The notes under the pieces are model-generated. The model saw nothing but the letters and a program-made list of their open reading frames with translations. It was not told where the DNA came from and did no database searches. A stretch of DNA of 64,000 bases, taken from Gautieria morchelliformis. Lineage: Eukaryota; Basidiomycota; Agaricomycetes; Gomphales; Gomphaceae. The translations under genes were made by a program, and so were the position numbers. This document shows positions 30,265-42,721 of the stretch, piece after piece. The DNA lies in assembly GCA_015179125.1 (NCBI GenBank), contig WHVA01000110.1:186001-250000 (forward strand), given 5' to 3'. Every line of letters starts with the position of its first letter. The stretch's first letter is position 1.

Positions 30265-33200
30265 ATGTCCACCACAATGCTCACTACAACCGACCTCCTT
30301 CCTTCCTCTGTCCTGAAACTCCTGGCCAACGGTCTCAACTGGACCGTGTTCTCGATGCGCTTCCAAGACACTGTCAAAGCAAAGGGTCTGTGGGGGCACT
30401 TCGACGGCACTATGACTCAGCCATCAGTCAGCACTCTGCCCACTGCTGATGAAGAAGAAGCCCTCACAAAATGGGTCAAAGACGAACGTACGGCAAAAGC
30501 TTTCCTTACTCACCCAATCCCCAAGTCCACGCTCATCCGCATCCATGGGAAGCCATCTCTGAAGGACCGATGGGAACTCATCGTAACCGAGTTCTCATCG
30601 AAGGGTGCCTTTGCGCAGGCAGACTTACGCACTCACTTCATGGAGTCTAGATGTCCTGATAAAGGAAATGTTCGAGAGTTTCTTGACGGCCTACGAGTCA
30701 AAAAGGAAGAGTTAGCAACCCTACAGTGTGGACATCGAGGAAAAAGATTACCGGTCTACTATTATAAAGTCCTTTCCCCCTCACCTCTCTGCTTTCGCAT
30801 CAAACCTACTGGCAGGCACAAAGCTATACAGTTCGACCAAGACTATTGACCCTGATGAACTCATCACATTAGTGTCAGAAGAATATGAGCGGCACACTGC
30901 TCACAAGTCTTGTCATCTGGCGCATGCTAGCGGAAAAGCTGAAGAAAGGGACGAAGCCATGTTTGTATCTGGTAATGGAAAGGGAAAGAGACCCGTGCGT
31001 AAACCCAAAGGGACTTGCTGGAATTGTGGAGACAAAGGACACTATAAGAACAAGTGTCCTAAACCTGACAAAACGCTAGGTGACAAGAAACGAGACTCAC
31101 CTAAAGGGGCAGGCTCTGCAAATGCTGCTGTAGAATCCAATGATGAAGAAGATGCTGCCTTCTTTGCCGATTATGACTCGGACGATGAGCTACCCCAACT
31201 GCTGATGAACTGTGAGTCCAACTCGGATGATGACTGTGCAGGTGACTGGTTTTCTGAAGTCGGCGATGACTCAGAAGATGATCGCGAGACTGAAGAGTTG
31301 CACATTGCTGATGAAAGTGATACCTGTTCACTTGTCAGCATTGACCAGGAGGATGTGCATGCAGTATGCGCAGAGGTCAACACCGTGGTGGAAAACTTAC
31401 CTCAAACCGAAGTCTACGACTCTGGATGCACAAGACACATAACGCCATACCGAGACACAGTGACAAGTTATACCCCCATACCGCCAAAATCCTTCCAAGC
31501 TGCAAACAGAAAGAATTTCAATGCAGTCAGGACGGGTGAGATGAGAATCAACGTACCTAATGGAGCTACGACATCTCAGCTTAATCTAACTGAGGTTTTG
31601 TATTCACCTGATGTCGGGTATACTCTTGTATCAATTGGATGGCTTGATGATGCTGGTTTCGCCATATCATTTGCAGATGGCAAATGCATAATACGGGATT
31701 GAAATGATCAGCTTGTAGGCACGGTCCTGAAAACTGGACACGGCCTCTACCGCGTTTCACATGAGCAGGATATAGCAAACTCAGCCGAGGAAGTGCTTAC
31801 CTTGGACCAATTCCATCGCAGAATGGGTCATATTTCTCTTGAAATAGCCAGGAGATTAGTTACAAAGGGTTTTGTAACTGGAGTAAAGCTCGAAACATTA
31901 CCATCAGGGGAGCCATTCTTCTGCAAATCCTGCGTATACACGAAAGCCACATGGAAACCGCTTCCGAAGATCAGGGATGGCACGAGAGCCACCGCGTTTG
32001 GACAAGAAGTCCACAGTGATCTATGGGGACCAGCTCCAGTTGCCACAAAAGCCGGGAAGCGTTATTATATCATGTTCACGGATGATATGACATGCTTGAC
32101 TCACCTCTACCTGCTGCGCTCCAAAGACGAGGCATCTAGTGCCTACAAGGAGTATGAGATGTGGTGTGACATGCAGCTGAACGCTCATGTCAAAACACTC
32201 CACTCAGACAGAGGTGGTGAATATCTGGGAAAGGAATTCACTGTTTATCTGAAGTCAAAAGGAACCACGCAGAAACTCACCGTGAATAACACACCCCAGC
32301 AAAACGGCGTTGCCGAACGTCGCACCCGCACGATCGTTGAGCGTGTACGAGCCCTGCTCCATGTGAGTGGGCTCCCGAGGTTCTTGTGGGGTGAGGCGGC
32401 TCGGCATGTTGTCTGGCTGATGAATCGTACCACGACTAAGGCTGTCGATGGCAAGATCCCACACGAAGCGACTTTCGGAGACAAACCGAACCTTAAGCAC
32501 GTTCGTGAAAGGGGGGAAAGAGTGTGGGTATGCACTGAAGGGGGCGACAAGCTCGGCGGTCGAGTATCTGAAGGCCACTGGATAGGGGTTGATGAGAGGA
32601 GTAAAGGTTTCCGAATTTACTGGCCGGAGAAGAAATCTGTCACTGTGGAATGCAACGTCCACTTTGACAACAGCTCTGCGTCAGCTTCTCGCCTCGAGGG
32701 GGAGAATTGGCAAATAATTGAGATGGAAACTAACGCACCAGAGAACAAAACCCCCTCCTCCAACGCACCCATACCCATCGCCCCATCTATGCCCCACACC
32801 AGTGAACCCCAGTCCGACTCCGATGCCGAGGCACCTGCCAAACGCCTGCGAAAGCCCGGTCAGCGCATCAGAGACATTCTCGAAGGGCATGGAACGTCCT
32901 CTCACCGATCATCAGATCCTGTCATCCCAACAGGAGTCCAGATGCCCTCCATTGCTGAAAAGATGTACTGGAAGGGGAAGAAACCGCTGATTGGATGCTT
33001 ATCGCTGATGAAGTGGATGGGTATGTACTGGTAGCAGAGACAAGTGAGGTTGAAGTGATCAAACCTCAATCCCTGGCAGAGGCAAGGCGACGCCCCAACT
33101 GGCACCTATGGGAGACCGCCATTCATGAAGAGTTAGCGGTGCTCCATGATGCCCGGACTTGGAGACTCACCGAAGCCCCAAGCGGTGCAAACATTGTTGG

Positions 33201-35095
33201 GTCAAAATGGGTTTTCAGAGCAAAGAAGGATGCTGTGGGAAACATAGTCAGATATAAAGCCCGCCTTGTTGCACAAGGCTTCTCACAGGTACCTGGCGTC
33301 GATTATTTCGACAGGTTTGCCCCCGAAGCAAAACTAGCTTCTATTCGGATGGTACTGGCCTTGGCGGCTGCGAACGACATGGAGCTTCATCATATTGATA
33401 TCAAGGGTGCATACCTAAACGGAGAACTCACCGACAAAGAAACTATATACATGTCTCAACCTCCAGGGTATCCTGCGCCAAGCTCCTCGGGAAAAGTCTG
33501 TCTCCTGCAAAAGATGTTGTATGGGTTAAAACAGTCTGGTCGTCGTTGGTACCAAAAGCTTGTCGACATAATGCTCACCAAGTTACTCTTCTCCCGCTGC
33601 GACGTAGATCAGGCCGTTTTCTTTCGATGCACAAACAATGCACTCATGATCGTCTTGGTACATGTCGACGATTGCACTATTGCTGCGATGTTGGAGATGG
33701 TGGTAAAACAATTCAAAACCGGAATCTTGAAGCATGTTGAAATCACTGACCTCAGCGAACTGCATTGGCTATTAGGCATCAAAATCAAACGAGACAGAGA
33801 AAGACGAACCGTACATCTTTCTCAACGGTCCTACATGGAGCCAATTATACGTAAGTATAATTTCGAGGATCTCAAACCTGTATCCATGCCGATGGATCGT
33901 GGCCTATTTCTATCCATGTCGCCAATCCCTAAGACCATGGCTGAATGGGCAGAAATGTGAGACATACCTTATAGGGAGGCTGTTGGATCACTCATGTAAG
34001 CTGCCCTCGGAACCCGCTGTAGAGGACAGGAATTATAGGCAGTAGGTATGGACTGCTTGCTCAAAAGAATAGACTAGAAATTAATTCACTCTCTCAGTGA
34101 ATTTAGTTGTCACTGTAAGTATATTATACACTACCTAGAAATTAATTCACTACAGAGGATTTCTAGGTCAATAAATCGAAAGAACACTAGACTACTTTAC
34201 TTGCCTCTCTCAGTGAATTTAGTTGTCACTGAGAGAGGGGGAAATCTGTCTCACTGTGCATGTACTACTACCCGGCCCTTTAGCGCCCAAGAGCTCACGC
34301 GTCGAAGTCATTTCAGACTCCGCTGGGTGCAGCCGCTTGTGAAAATAGAAATAACAAGATGAAATGGAGAGGTAAGGAGTGACTGGAAAATTTCGAAAAT
34401 AATCAGAGAAATGGGTGCATGGTACAAGAACAATGTGAGAAGAGATTGAAACACCATACAGCAAATCGAATATATTATGCTTGATTTTGGTGCAGGAGCA
34501 TAAATGCACCCAACACCCGCCCTGATATTGCCTTCGCCGTACAAGCCATATCCAGATACTTGACCAAGTTTGGCCCCGGTCATTGGAGTGCAGTTAAACG
34601 AATTTTTCAGTACCTGAAGGGCTCTATGAACTTGTGGTTGACTTACGGTCATATGAAAAACGAACTGATTGGATACGCTGATGCCGATGGCAGTACGGCC
34701 GAAGATAGACATGCAATCTCAGGATACGCATTCATCATCAACGGCGGAGCCATATCCTGGAGCGCAAAGTGTCAGTCGATTGTGTCCCTATCCACGTCGG
34801 AAAGCGAATACGTAGCTGCTGCTCATGCTGTGAAAGAGGCCCTGTGGCTTCGGTCACTGATCGAACAACTTTTCGACAAAAAATTGTTACCCACGACGTT
34901 GTTTTCCGACAATCAATCCACCACCGCGCTTGCCAAGATGTACGATATCATTTTATCTGGTGGATCGTTGAGAAAGGCGCTATTCGATTAGTTTACTGCC
35001 CAACCGATGACATGGTAGCAGACACGCTTACCAAAGCATTGCCGTCTGCGAAAGTAAAACATTTTGCGGTTGAACTCAGGTTGACTACGGTTTGA
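30265..35095 (+). pseudogene. Copia-2 Gag-Pol, broken
   Basis: Gag starts at the ATG at 30265 (MSTTMLTTTDLL) and shifts frame near 30725. A CCHC knuckle (CWNCGDKGHYKNKC), an acidic linker and the protease (DSGCTRHI) follow. A TGA at 31700-31702 falls where related proteins have Arg. Pre-integrase (RMGHISLEIAR) and integrase (HSDLWGP, HSDRGGEY, QQNGVAERRTR) are intact. A frameshift near 33000 precedes RT (WVFRAKKDAVGN, IDIKGAYLNG, LYGLKQSGRRW, catalytic HVDD). Stops at 33958-33960 and within SLM-stop-AALGTR follow. The frame resumes after the nested LTR with RNase H (YADADGS, STSESEYVAA, SDNQSTTA) and has a deletion before IRLVYCPTDDMVADTLTKAL. Confidence 0.88.
34018..34515 (-). mobile_element. 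Copia-1-family solo LTR inside copia-2
   Basis: 498 bp with the usual ends, flanked by the perfect duplication CCCGC (34013-34017 and 34516-34520). Removing the LTR and one CCCGC restores the reading GTRPDIAFAV across the join. Confidence 0.95.
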
Positions 35096-35102
35096 GGGGG
35101 AG

Positions 35103-35346
35103 TGTAGGAGGTGAACGCGTAAGCCAGGAGCAAACCACGTCACCCCGTGTCACCCCATTGTGACAACATATGTGCAGTCTCATTGTTCTACATTTTCCAT
35201 TGTCCAACGTCCCTATTGTAGTCTATTCCCATTGTTCTCTTAGACTATAAAGTAGGTAGTTAGAAGTCTTTCTTCCTCAATACTTTGCACTCGAGAATTT
35301 ACTGAGAATACTCGCATAGATAAATATATTTATAACAACTCTTACA
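35103..35346 (+). repeat. Copia-2 3' LTR
   Basis: 244 bp, TGTAGGAGGT...CTCTTACA, directly after the polypurine tract. A TATA-like ACTATAAAGTAGG lies near 35245. Confidence 0.9.
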
Positions 35347-36013
35347 TGCACCTGTTTGGGCAGCTGAATTGAAGGCCTCATTTATGAGGCCCGGATATAG
35401 CTGTCAACCCACTGCTATATGGGCAAGCCAGTGGGTGATTTCCCCAAGGGGAACATCAGGGTGGCCTGGCCCTGTATTGGGAATGGAGCTGTGATCAATG
35501 TCTGAAGGTTGTTTCCCTATGGCACCAGGATCTCATTGGGGCTTACGAGATCCTGAAATCCTTCAGTCCTACAGCTACTGACTCCTCCTTGTCAATCTTC
35601 CCCTCACCCATTGGTGTCTCGTTCTCCACCTCTTTTTCCTCATCATTTCCTTCGTTTTCCACTACTTGAGCCTCCTCTTCTCCTGGGTGAAGTGGAAGCA
35701 CATGGTGGTTGCTTCACTTGATCCTGAGGCCTTGTTATATATCGGGAATCCTGGAAATCGGAACTAAAAGGACAGCGGCTTCAACTTATGTGTTGTTCCC
35801 CCAATGAACTATCATCCTAGGTCTTTTCAGCTCATATGTGTGTAGCTGCTCCATATTCTCATAGCGTTCTGCTGTCTATCTCTTCCATTGATGAGAACTC
35901 AGACGTAAAGCTGTTCTCCATCCACTTCAGTCAGATACATGTTTCTGCCCCATCCCAGTATTTTTGTATCAACTGGAACTCTGTAATGTCCGGCAGATGC
36001 ACAGCCATCGATT
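35347..36013. other. No recognised gene; contains a Gypsy-2 LTR scrap
   Basis: The first 390 bases show nothing I can assign. About 35745-35825 is a diverged piece of the Gypsy-2 LTR (GGACAGCGGCTTCAACTT, CCCCCAATGAACTATC, TCCTAGGT), truncated on both sides. The rest to 36013 is unassigned. Confidence 0.55.
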
Positions 36014-36590
36014 TCAATTGACGTAATAGTCCTTTATAGGCCTTTTCCCTTGCCTATATTCATTGAACTTAACACGCATCTGACGATGAAACACTGGAGG
36101 GAAGCAATAATTGAATAGAGCTTGTCCTAGTGAGTCAACCATCCAGATTTTTATGTCTGGGGCTACAAATGTCATGAAGAAGTCCACAGCTTTGCCTTTC
36201 ATGAAGGCCAGCATCTGCTTGACATGCTGCTTTTTTGGAAAACCAGTTCTTTCAAACCATGTGTTGACAGCGTAAGTCCAATGTTCAAAGGCATTTAATC
36301 TGCCATCCCTTCGTATGGGGCAGGGAAGTCTATCTTTAATTTAGTAGCTTGCTCCATATGCTGCTTCTCACCTTTCCGATAGCGCTTGTGTTTTTCTCGC
36401 TTTCACCTACGCTCACCATCAGATAGTGTGAGCCACTTGTGGTGTCCGACTCTGACGAGCTAAGGTCACCTGGGTCAGGATCTCCCACTGCTGTGTTCAG
36501 ACTAGCAAAATAGCTGAGCGGTGGAGGCTGGGCCATTGGGGCCTGCACCTCATGTGGGGCAGCAGGTGGGTTTGGTTGTCCACCCAGCAT
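36014..36590 (-). pseudogene. Retrotransposon gag remnant
   Basis: The minus strand reads an N-terminal part (PPPLSYFASLNTAVGDPDPG, then Ser/Asp-rich) in 36590-36336. After a stop it continues as VNTWFERTGFPKKQHV and LAFMKGKAVDFFM, QALFNYCFPPVFHRQMRVKF in 36300-36014. This is the layout of a Ty3/gypsy Gag core, but it belongs to none of the elements above. It is interrupted on its 5' side by LINE B. Confidence 0.55.
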
Positions 36591-36599
36591 TATTGTGGA

Positions 36600-37924
36600 G
36601 CACCTAAGTAGCATGAGCCAATAGAGGGAATGAGAGGGAGGGAGCAGACAGGGATGGACATCATATGCGGCTGCACTCAAGGGTAACATACCACTCTCAC
36701 ACCCCAGCAACCTAGCAAAAGCAAAAGCGAGAGCAAGACAGATACTGATAGATACCGACCCTCAAGGGGAACGGGATACACTTGGCGAGCTAATGGAGCA
36801 GGAGCTAGTGACCAAAGCAAACGAGGCCATCAGCAACCTGGAAGAGGAGCATTGCTTGACTGACTCAGCCTTCATTGGGGTGAAGAAACTCGCAAATGGA
36901 GGGTCATTTTCGACCTAGACATGGAGGAGGCAGTGACATGGATACAGGTGAACAAGGGAGCATTCCACAGCAAGTTCAGCAGAATGGCCACGATAAAGGA
37001 CAGAGCCCGATCCCTGATAGTGGAATACGTACCCTTGAGTCACTCGCCTGAGGCACTAGCAGAGATGAGGAACATAGAATGCGACTCAAGACTCCCAACT
37101 GGCATGCTACTGTCGACCCGCTGGATAAAGCCAATCCACAGAAGGACAGTGGGGCAGAGATCCGCCCACATCATTGCCAAGTTCGCCACCACCGAGGCTG
37201 CGAACCAGGGCATCAGAGATGGGCTAGTAATTGCCGGCAAGCGGATGTGGGCTAGGAGAATGAAGTGGGAACCGCGCCGTTGCCTAAAGTGCCAAAAATA
37301 CAATGCACGACACATTGCAGCAGAGTGCAATGGCCAAGACACATGCGGCACGTGCGGTAGCGAGCACAGAACAGCAGAATGTCAGGAGAACAATCCAGCA
37401 AACTTCAAGTGCATCAACTGCAATGTATATGGACATGCGTCGTGGGACAGAACGTGCCCAGCATTCAGGATAGCGTGCACAGCAGCAGAAAAGAGCGACC
37501 CTGAACACATATACAAATTTTTCCCAGATGAAAACCTGTGGACATGGGAGAAACAGGGGATGGCGGAAGAAGTAGAGGACATGGGCGACCTGCTGAAAAT
37601 GGCCTACACCAGGGAGGACAGAGAACGAGGAGCAACGGGATGGGGGCACAGCAGAGAGAGGCTGGAGCGCTGGGGCCACAGGGGACAACAAGGGGATAAT
37701 GGTAACTCCCAATACAGAGGATGAACGGGACGCAGGGAAAGCGATCCGGGAAGCAGGAGAAGAGCGAATCCCTGAGTAGGGCACAAGGATCAAGGGTGGC
37801 AAGGGTTGGAACCGGGGGAAGTAAGGCAGAGCCGGCTAGATGAATATGGTATTGGTGGTAGCCATGAACAGATGCAAGAGAGGGGAGACAATAACGATGA
37901 CAACGAAGACTTATACCGAGGATG
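36600..37924 (+). pseudogene. LINE B ORF1, truncated and broken
   Basis: It begins inside the helical region (YAAALKGNIPLSHP). It shifts frame near 36910 relative to the knuckle part (37290-37480: CLKCQKYN, CGTCGSEHRTAEC, CINCNVYGHASWDRTC). Another break falls near 37724, after which the Arg/Gly-rich tail continues in other frames. The original stop appears to have been the TGA in GGATGA at 37920-37925, overlapping the ORF2 start as in LINE A. Confidence 0.75.
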
Positions 37925-40900
37925 AGTGAAAGAGGACAACAGATTGCAGAACTGAGAATGAGACAACAAAACGTCAACAAGTCGCTGATAGCGATGTCGG
38001 AAATGATAGCTAAGTGCTCACCTGACTGTTACGATATCCCCACAATCCAAGAACCATATATTGACTTCTTGGGAAATGCCAGAGCCATGCCAAGCTGGTA
38101 TTCTGTGTACCTGGGGACCTACTTCTGTGAAAAGGAAAAGTGCATGAGATCGATGCTGCTAATAAGCAAACGAATAGCCACCGGAGCATGGAGAGCGGTA
38201 GAGATGGGCACACCAGATGTCATGGCGGTAAGGCTCAAAACGAGCATGGGCAATATCCTCATTATCAATGGGTACGCGGACTGTACACAACCTGACAGCA
38301 TAATAGCCATACAGGAGTACTTGCAGAGATGCGCAGCAGAGGAGGACACACAAGAACGGGACATAGAGGGAATGGTCTGGCTGGGGTACTTCAACAGGCA
38401 CCACCCGATGTGGGATGAGCTACGAAATTCCCATCTGTTCACCAGGGCCAACCTGGACGAAGCAATGTTGCTAGATGCGATTTCAGACCACGACCTACAC
38501 ATGGCCTTACCAAAGGGGGTGCCCACACTCAAAGCGATAGCAACTGGAAACTATACACGAACAGACAATGTCTTCATCTCTTCTACATTAGTCGATAGCC
38601 TAATCAGTTGTAAGGCAGAACCAGAAGGACGACCCCGGAAAAGCGACCACTTCCCCATCGACACCATTCTCGATGTCGCCCTCAGAGAGAGCACACAGAA
38701 ACCAAAACCAAATTACCGACAGGTAGATTGGAAGGCGTACAATGAGCGGCTGGCAACGAGGCTCAGCGAGGCGATAAGTACGCCAGTACCAGTCACACCA
38801 CAGCAGTTCTACAGTCACCTCCACGCTCTAACTAGGGCTATAACGGAAACAACAGAAGAGCTAATACCCAAGAGAAAACCGTCCCCCTCCATGAAGCGCT
38901 GGTGGTCGCTGCAGCTGACACAAACACGATCAGAGATGAGACGACTGGGCAGGAGGTTGTAAGGGCAACCCTGGCTGGTTGTGGAGATCACACTACCACA
39001 CAACTGACAAGGGGAAATCCAAAGTATGTATAAATGAACAGAGTATACAAGAGAGGGGATTCTCACCTGACAAGGGGAAATCCAAAGAGAAAAGTCTAAG
39101 GACCCCCAATGTCAGCGAGCCCGTATTATACTACGCTGCGCAGCCAGGGACAACACTTGGCACCCGCCATCAACCCTGCATCCCCCTGACCTCCCTGACC
39201 CTTGATTGACCCTTGATGCCACCTATTACGCGAGTCGCTTGATTTCCAACACTGTTCCAAGAGTGGAAGTCGGAAATTGGAGTGGAACTGGCAAAGCGAA
39301 CAGAACTGGTAGAAGTTCTCCCAGAAGCGGAATCATTTCCGAAAGCGGAGGCGGAGATGGAATCGGAACTGGAACCGGAGTCGGAAATGGAGTCGGAACT
39401 GGAAATGGAAAACAGGGTGTCCCCTGACAGAGGTCTTACGCACGACAGAATGACCCTACAGATGCAGCGCATGAAGAGTACAGGATGGCTATAAATCGAT
39501 ACATTGGAGCCATCGAGAGGTCTAAGAAAGACCACTTGAAGGACTTCTTAGAGAACATAGACCAGAAAATGATATGGACGGTGCACAGGTATGCCTCAAC
39601 CAATGCATCTGATGGGGGATGGGCGCATATCCCAACACTAGAGTCTATCCAAGCCAGTGGCACACGTATAATAGCAGAAACAAATGAGCGAAAAGCTGAC
39701 CTGCTATTCGACACGTTCTTCCTGAAACCAAACACAGATGCAGAATGAGTGCCGGAGGACTACGTGTACCCAACCCCAGCTTTCGAGTACAAGCCAATAT
39801 CGGATGCACAAATAAGGAGGGCCATTGAAAAGCTCAACCCGTTTAAGGCACCGGGAGAGAACAGTATCCCTAATGTACTCATCAAGCAGTGTATTAATGT
39901 GCTCCTACCATACATAAGGCCCCTCTTCCAAGCAACCTTCGAGCTTAAGGTCTACCCCACAGAGTGGAGGGACTCAGTCACAAGAGTCCTCCGCCAGCCA
40001 GGGAAGGCGGATTATACAGTCCCCGGAGCCTATAGACCAATCGCTTTGCTGGACACTATAGGTAAAGTATTGTCAGCTTGCTTGGCAGAGGATCTGGTAA
40101 AAATGACAGAGAGATACCGATTACTGCCCGACAACCACTATGGCTGCAGACCTGGGTGAACCACAACCGACGCCATACATTATGTGATAAGCGAAGCAAG
40201 GATGCTTGGAGGCGAGGGAGAGTCATGGGGGTGCTATACCTGGATATCAAGGGGGCGTTCCCAAGTGTTATCCTGGACAGACTTACTCACAACATGCGCA
40301 GACATGGGGTGCCAGTCGAATATACAGACTGGATATACAGGAAGGTTAAGAACAGACTCACCATGGTCAGCTTCGATGACCACACATCAGCGACCAGACC
40401 AATAGGATGGGGGATGGACCAAGGGTGCCCCCTCTCAGCCATCACTTACCAGTTCTACAACAGTGACTTGCTAGAAGTTGTAGAAGGCAGAAAAGGGGAA
40501 GGTAGCGTGGGGTTCATGGATGACACAACTACCATAGCCGAAGGAGCCAACCTAGAAGAAGCATTCAGCAAGTTGACCAACATAATGGTCAGGCCAGGTG
40601 GAGCCTGTAGCTGGGAACACAATTGTCAATTCACGATAGAGAAGTTCGGGCTAATGGGACTCACCAGGCACAGAGAGAGGGACCCCATGAGGCCGAGCAA
40701 GACCAGGCCGATGGCAAGGCTGCAGATAACAATCGGCCAACATGTTATCAAGCCTACAGTAACACACAAGCTCCTAGGAGTAGTGATGGACCAGGAGCTA
40801 AGATTCAACAAGCATGCCAACTACGCCCTGAAAAAAGGGGAGGCGTACCTTGGACAATACAGAAGGTTGGTGAAGCCGACTAAGGGCACTACAGCTAAGC

Positions 40901-42356
40901 ATATGAGAATCTACTATCTAACTGTTGTGGTCCTGAGGTTGCTTTATGCGGCTGACATGTTCCTTATACCAGCAACCAAGTGAGGCAAAGGAACAAAAGG
41001 AAAAGTAAACAAGCTGGCACGGATCCAAAGGCAAGCGGTGTTAGACATCACAGGGGCCCTTAAGACTATGGCCACTGACACACTAGATGCAAATGCCAAC
41101 CTTTTACCTTTCCCATTGTTGGTCTCTATGCTAGTACATAGGGCGGCGGCAAGGTTGGCTTGTCTTCTTAATAGTCACCCTCTCGCAGCAAAGACAAAAA
41201 GGGCAGCGAAAAGATATGTGAAGTGGCACCGTTCTCCCCTCCAAGAAATCTTACACGCTTACAACTTAGACCCAGACAGAATGGAGAAAATCCAGATGGT
41301 AGTTTATGGGCCCAAGTGGGCCCCAGCCTTTAGCATGAGCATCCCACAAGACAAGAAACGAGCCATCAGGGAGATCGAGGCGGAAAAAGCAGAAGTGGTG
41401 GTGTTCTCAGACAGGTCATGCATAGAGGGAGGAGTAGGGGCATGGCAGTGTTGTACAAGAATGGGAAGGAGCTCAAGTCCATGCGGCCATACATGGGACC
41501 GGAGAGCGAACACATGGTGTTTGAGGCCGAGGTAGCGGGGGCAGCCATGGGGGCTAAGATGCTAAACATGGAGAGGAGCAGCAAATACACAGTTGCCCTA
41601 GACAATCAAGCAGCCATCCAGATGACCAGGAGGGAGAGTGTCATCTCCGGCCAGTACCTGGTAAATGCAGTACACAGGCAAATCCAAGGAGTGGTCCAAC
41701 AACAAGCAGGAGCAAAGGTCGTAATGAGATGGGTACCGGGACATGAGGGTGTGGAAGGGAACAAAAGAGTGGATGAAGAGGCGAAGAAGGCAGTGAAGGG
41801 GGAGACCAGCGAGGAATCGCAAATCCCAATAGAGTGCCAGGGAGTGCTACTGATAAGCAGGGCAGCTGAGAATCAAAGGCACAACGCAGAGCTAAAGCGA
41901 AGCGCACAGGAAACATTCACTAAGTTGCCTAGAGCTCGATTTGCATATGAGGTTGACCCTACAATGCCGTCAGCAGCCTTCTCAAACATCACCAAGAACA
42001 TGCCGTGCAAACATGTGGCCTTACTCGTTCAGCTTAGGATGGGGCACGTCTCTTTAAACAAACACCTATATAAGATACACAAAGCGGACTCCCCACTATG
42101 TCCGGCATGTAGGAATGTGCAGGAGACTGTGCACCACTACCTGTTTCGGTGCCTGGCATTCATGGAACAAAGGAAGCGGCTGGAAAGGAAGCTACGGAGA
42201 GGTGTGAGCTCTGTGAAAACACTGTTAGGAGGGCACAAGGCCATGGAACATTTGTTCAGATATGTACATGAGACGAGAAGGTTCGAGAAGGCGTTCAGGG
42301 ACATGACTCTTCCGGCAGAGAAGGAGAATAGGGGCAGAGGGAGGAAGAAGAATTAG
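37922..42356 (+). pseudogene. LINE B ORF2: endonuclease, RT, RNase H, broken
   Basis: The endonuclease (QEPYIDFLGN ... SDHFPID) has WLGYFNRHH, where LINE A has WLGDFN, so a catalytic Asp is replaced by Tyr. The frame is cut at 38958 by a Gypsy-3 LTR and resumes at 39435. RT shows KAPGENSIPN, LDIKGAFPS, GMDQGCPLS and FMDD. In-frame TGA codons lie at about 39748, 40159 and 40983, with a frameshift near 41430. RNase H follows (FEAEVAGAAMGAKM, ALDNQAAI, WVPGHEGVEGN). It ends with a zinc-knuckle-like CPACRNVQETVHHYLFRC and stops at 42356. About 190 bases of 3' UTR precede the A tail. Confidence 0.88.
38958..39429 (-). mobile_element. Gypsy-3 solo LTR inside LINE B
   Basis: 472 bp, TGTAAGGGCAACC...CCCCTGACA on the plus strand. 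It is flanked by the perfect duplication GAGGT (38953-38957, 39430-39434). Removing it restores RRLGRRSYARQND, matching LINE A. Confidence 0.95.
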
Positions 42357-42721
42357 ACAAGACAAAACACACAGTGCATGGGCTGCACACACCTCGCTCA
42401 CATAGGCATGGACTAACTCGGGGCCACACCCAAAGAGTGCAAGCTGAGATAGAGGTCGAAAGGTGAGAAGGAGACAAAGTAGGATAGGGCATGTAAACAC
42501 CATCTTACATAGGGTACAGCCCCAAAAGACAAAAATGGGATTCAAAAAAAAAAAAAAAAAGATTTTAGCACAGGAATTGCCAGGAGAATGTCGTCATCCT
42601 GCATTTGAAGCACACTGAGAGCTTAGAAGTTGAAAACTCTTTTATGTTCTTGTAGGCTGATCTCCATATGCTAATACCATTACAGAATATTCTATTCACA
42701 ACTGCTCTCCTTACCTAATCC

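Larger units (their letters stand above)
30008..35346 (+). mobile_element. Copia-2, decayed Ty1/copia element
   Basis: It has a truncated 5' LTR (30008-30198), a primer-binding site, a broken gag-pol, a polypurine tract (GAGGGGGAG, 35094-35102) and a complete 3' LTR (35103-35346). By eye I count 8 substitutions in the 191 bases shared by the LTRs, so it is clearly older than copia-1. A copia-1-family solo LTR interrupts the reverse transcriptase/RNase H region. Confidence 0.92.
36590..42560 (+). mobile_element. LINE B, Tad-like non-LTR retrotransposon, 5' truncated
   Basis: The element starts inside ORF1 (the segment matching LMEHLNIMSQ of LINE A), continues through ORF1, endonuclease, RT, RNase H and a C-terminal CCHC-like motif, and ends with 17 A residues at 42544-42560. 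5' truncation and an A tail are the hallmarks of target-primed insertion. It carries several stops and frameshifts and a solo Gypsy-3 LTR. No target duplication was obvious. Confidence 0.92.

Noticed and set aside
42544-42560. A gene polyadenylation or slippage tract
   Set aside because: The run of 17 A follows the end of LINE B and is the expected retrotransposition tail.
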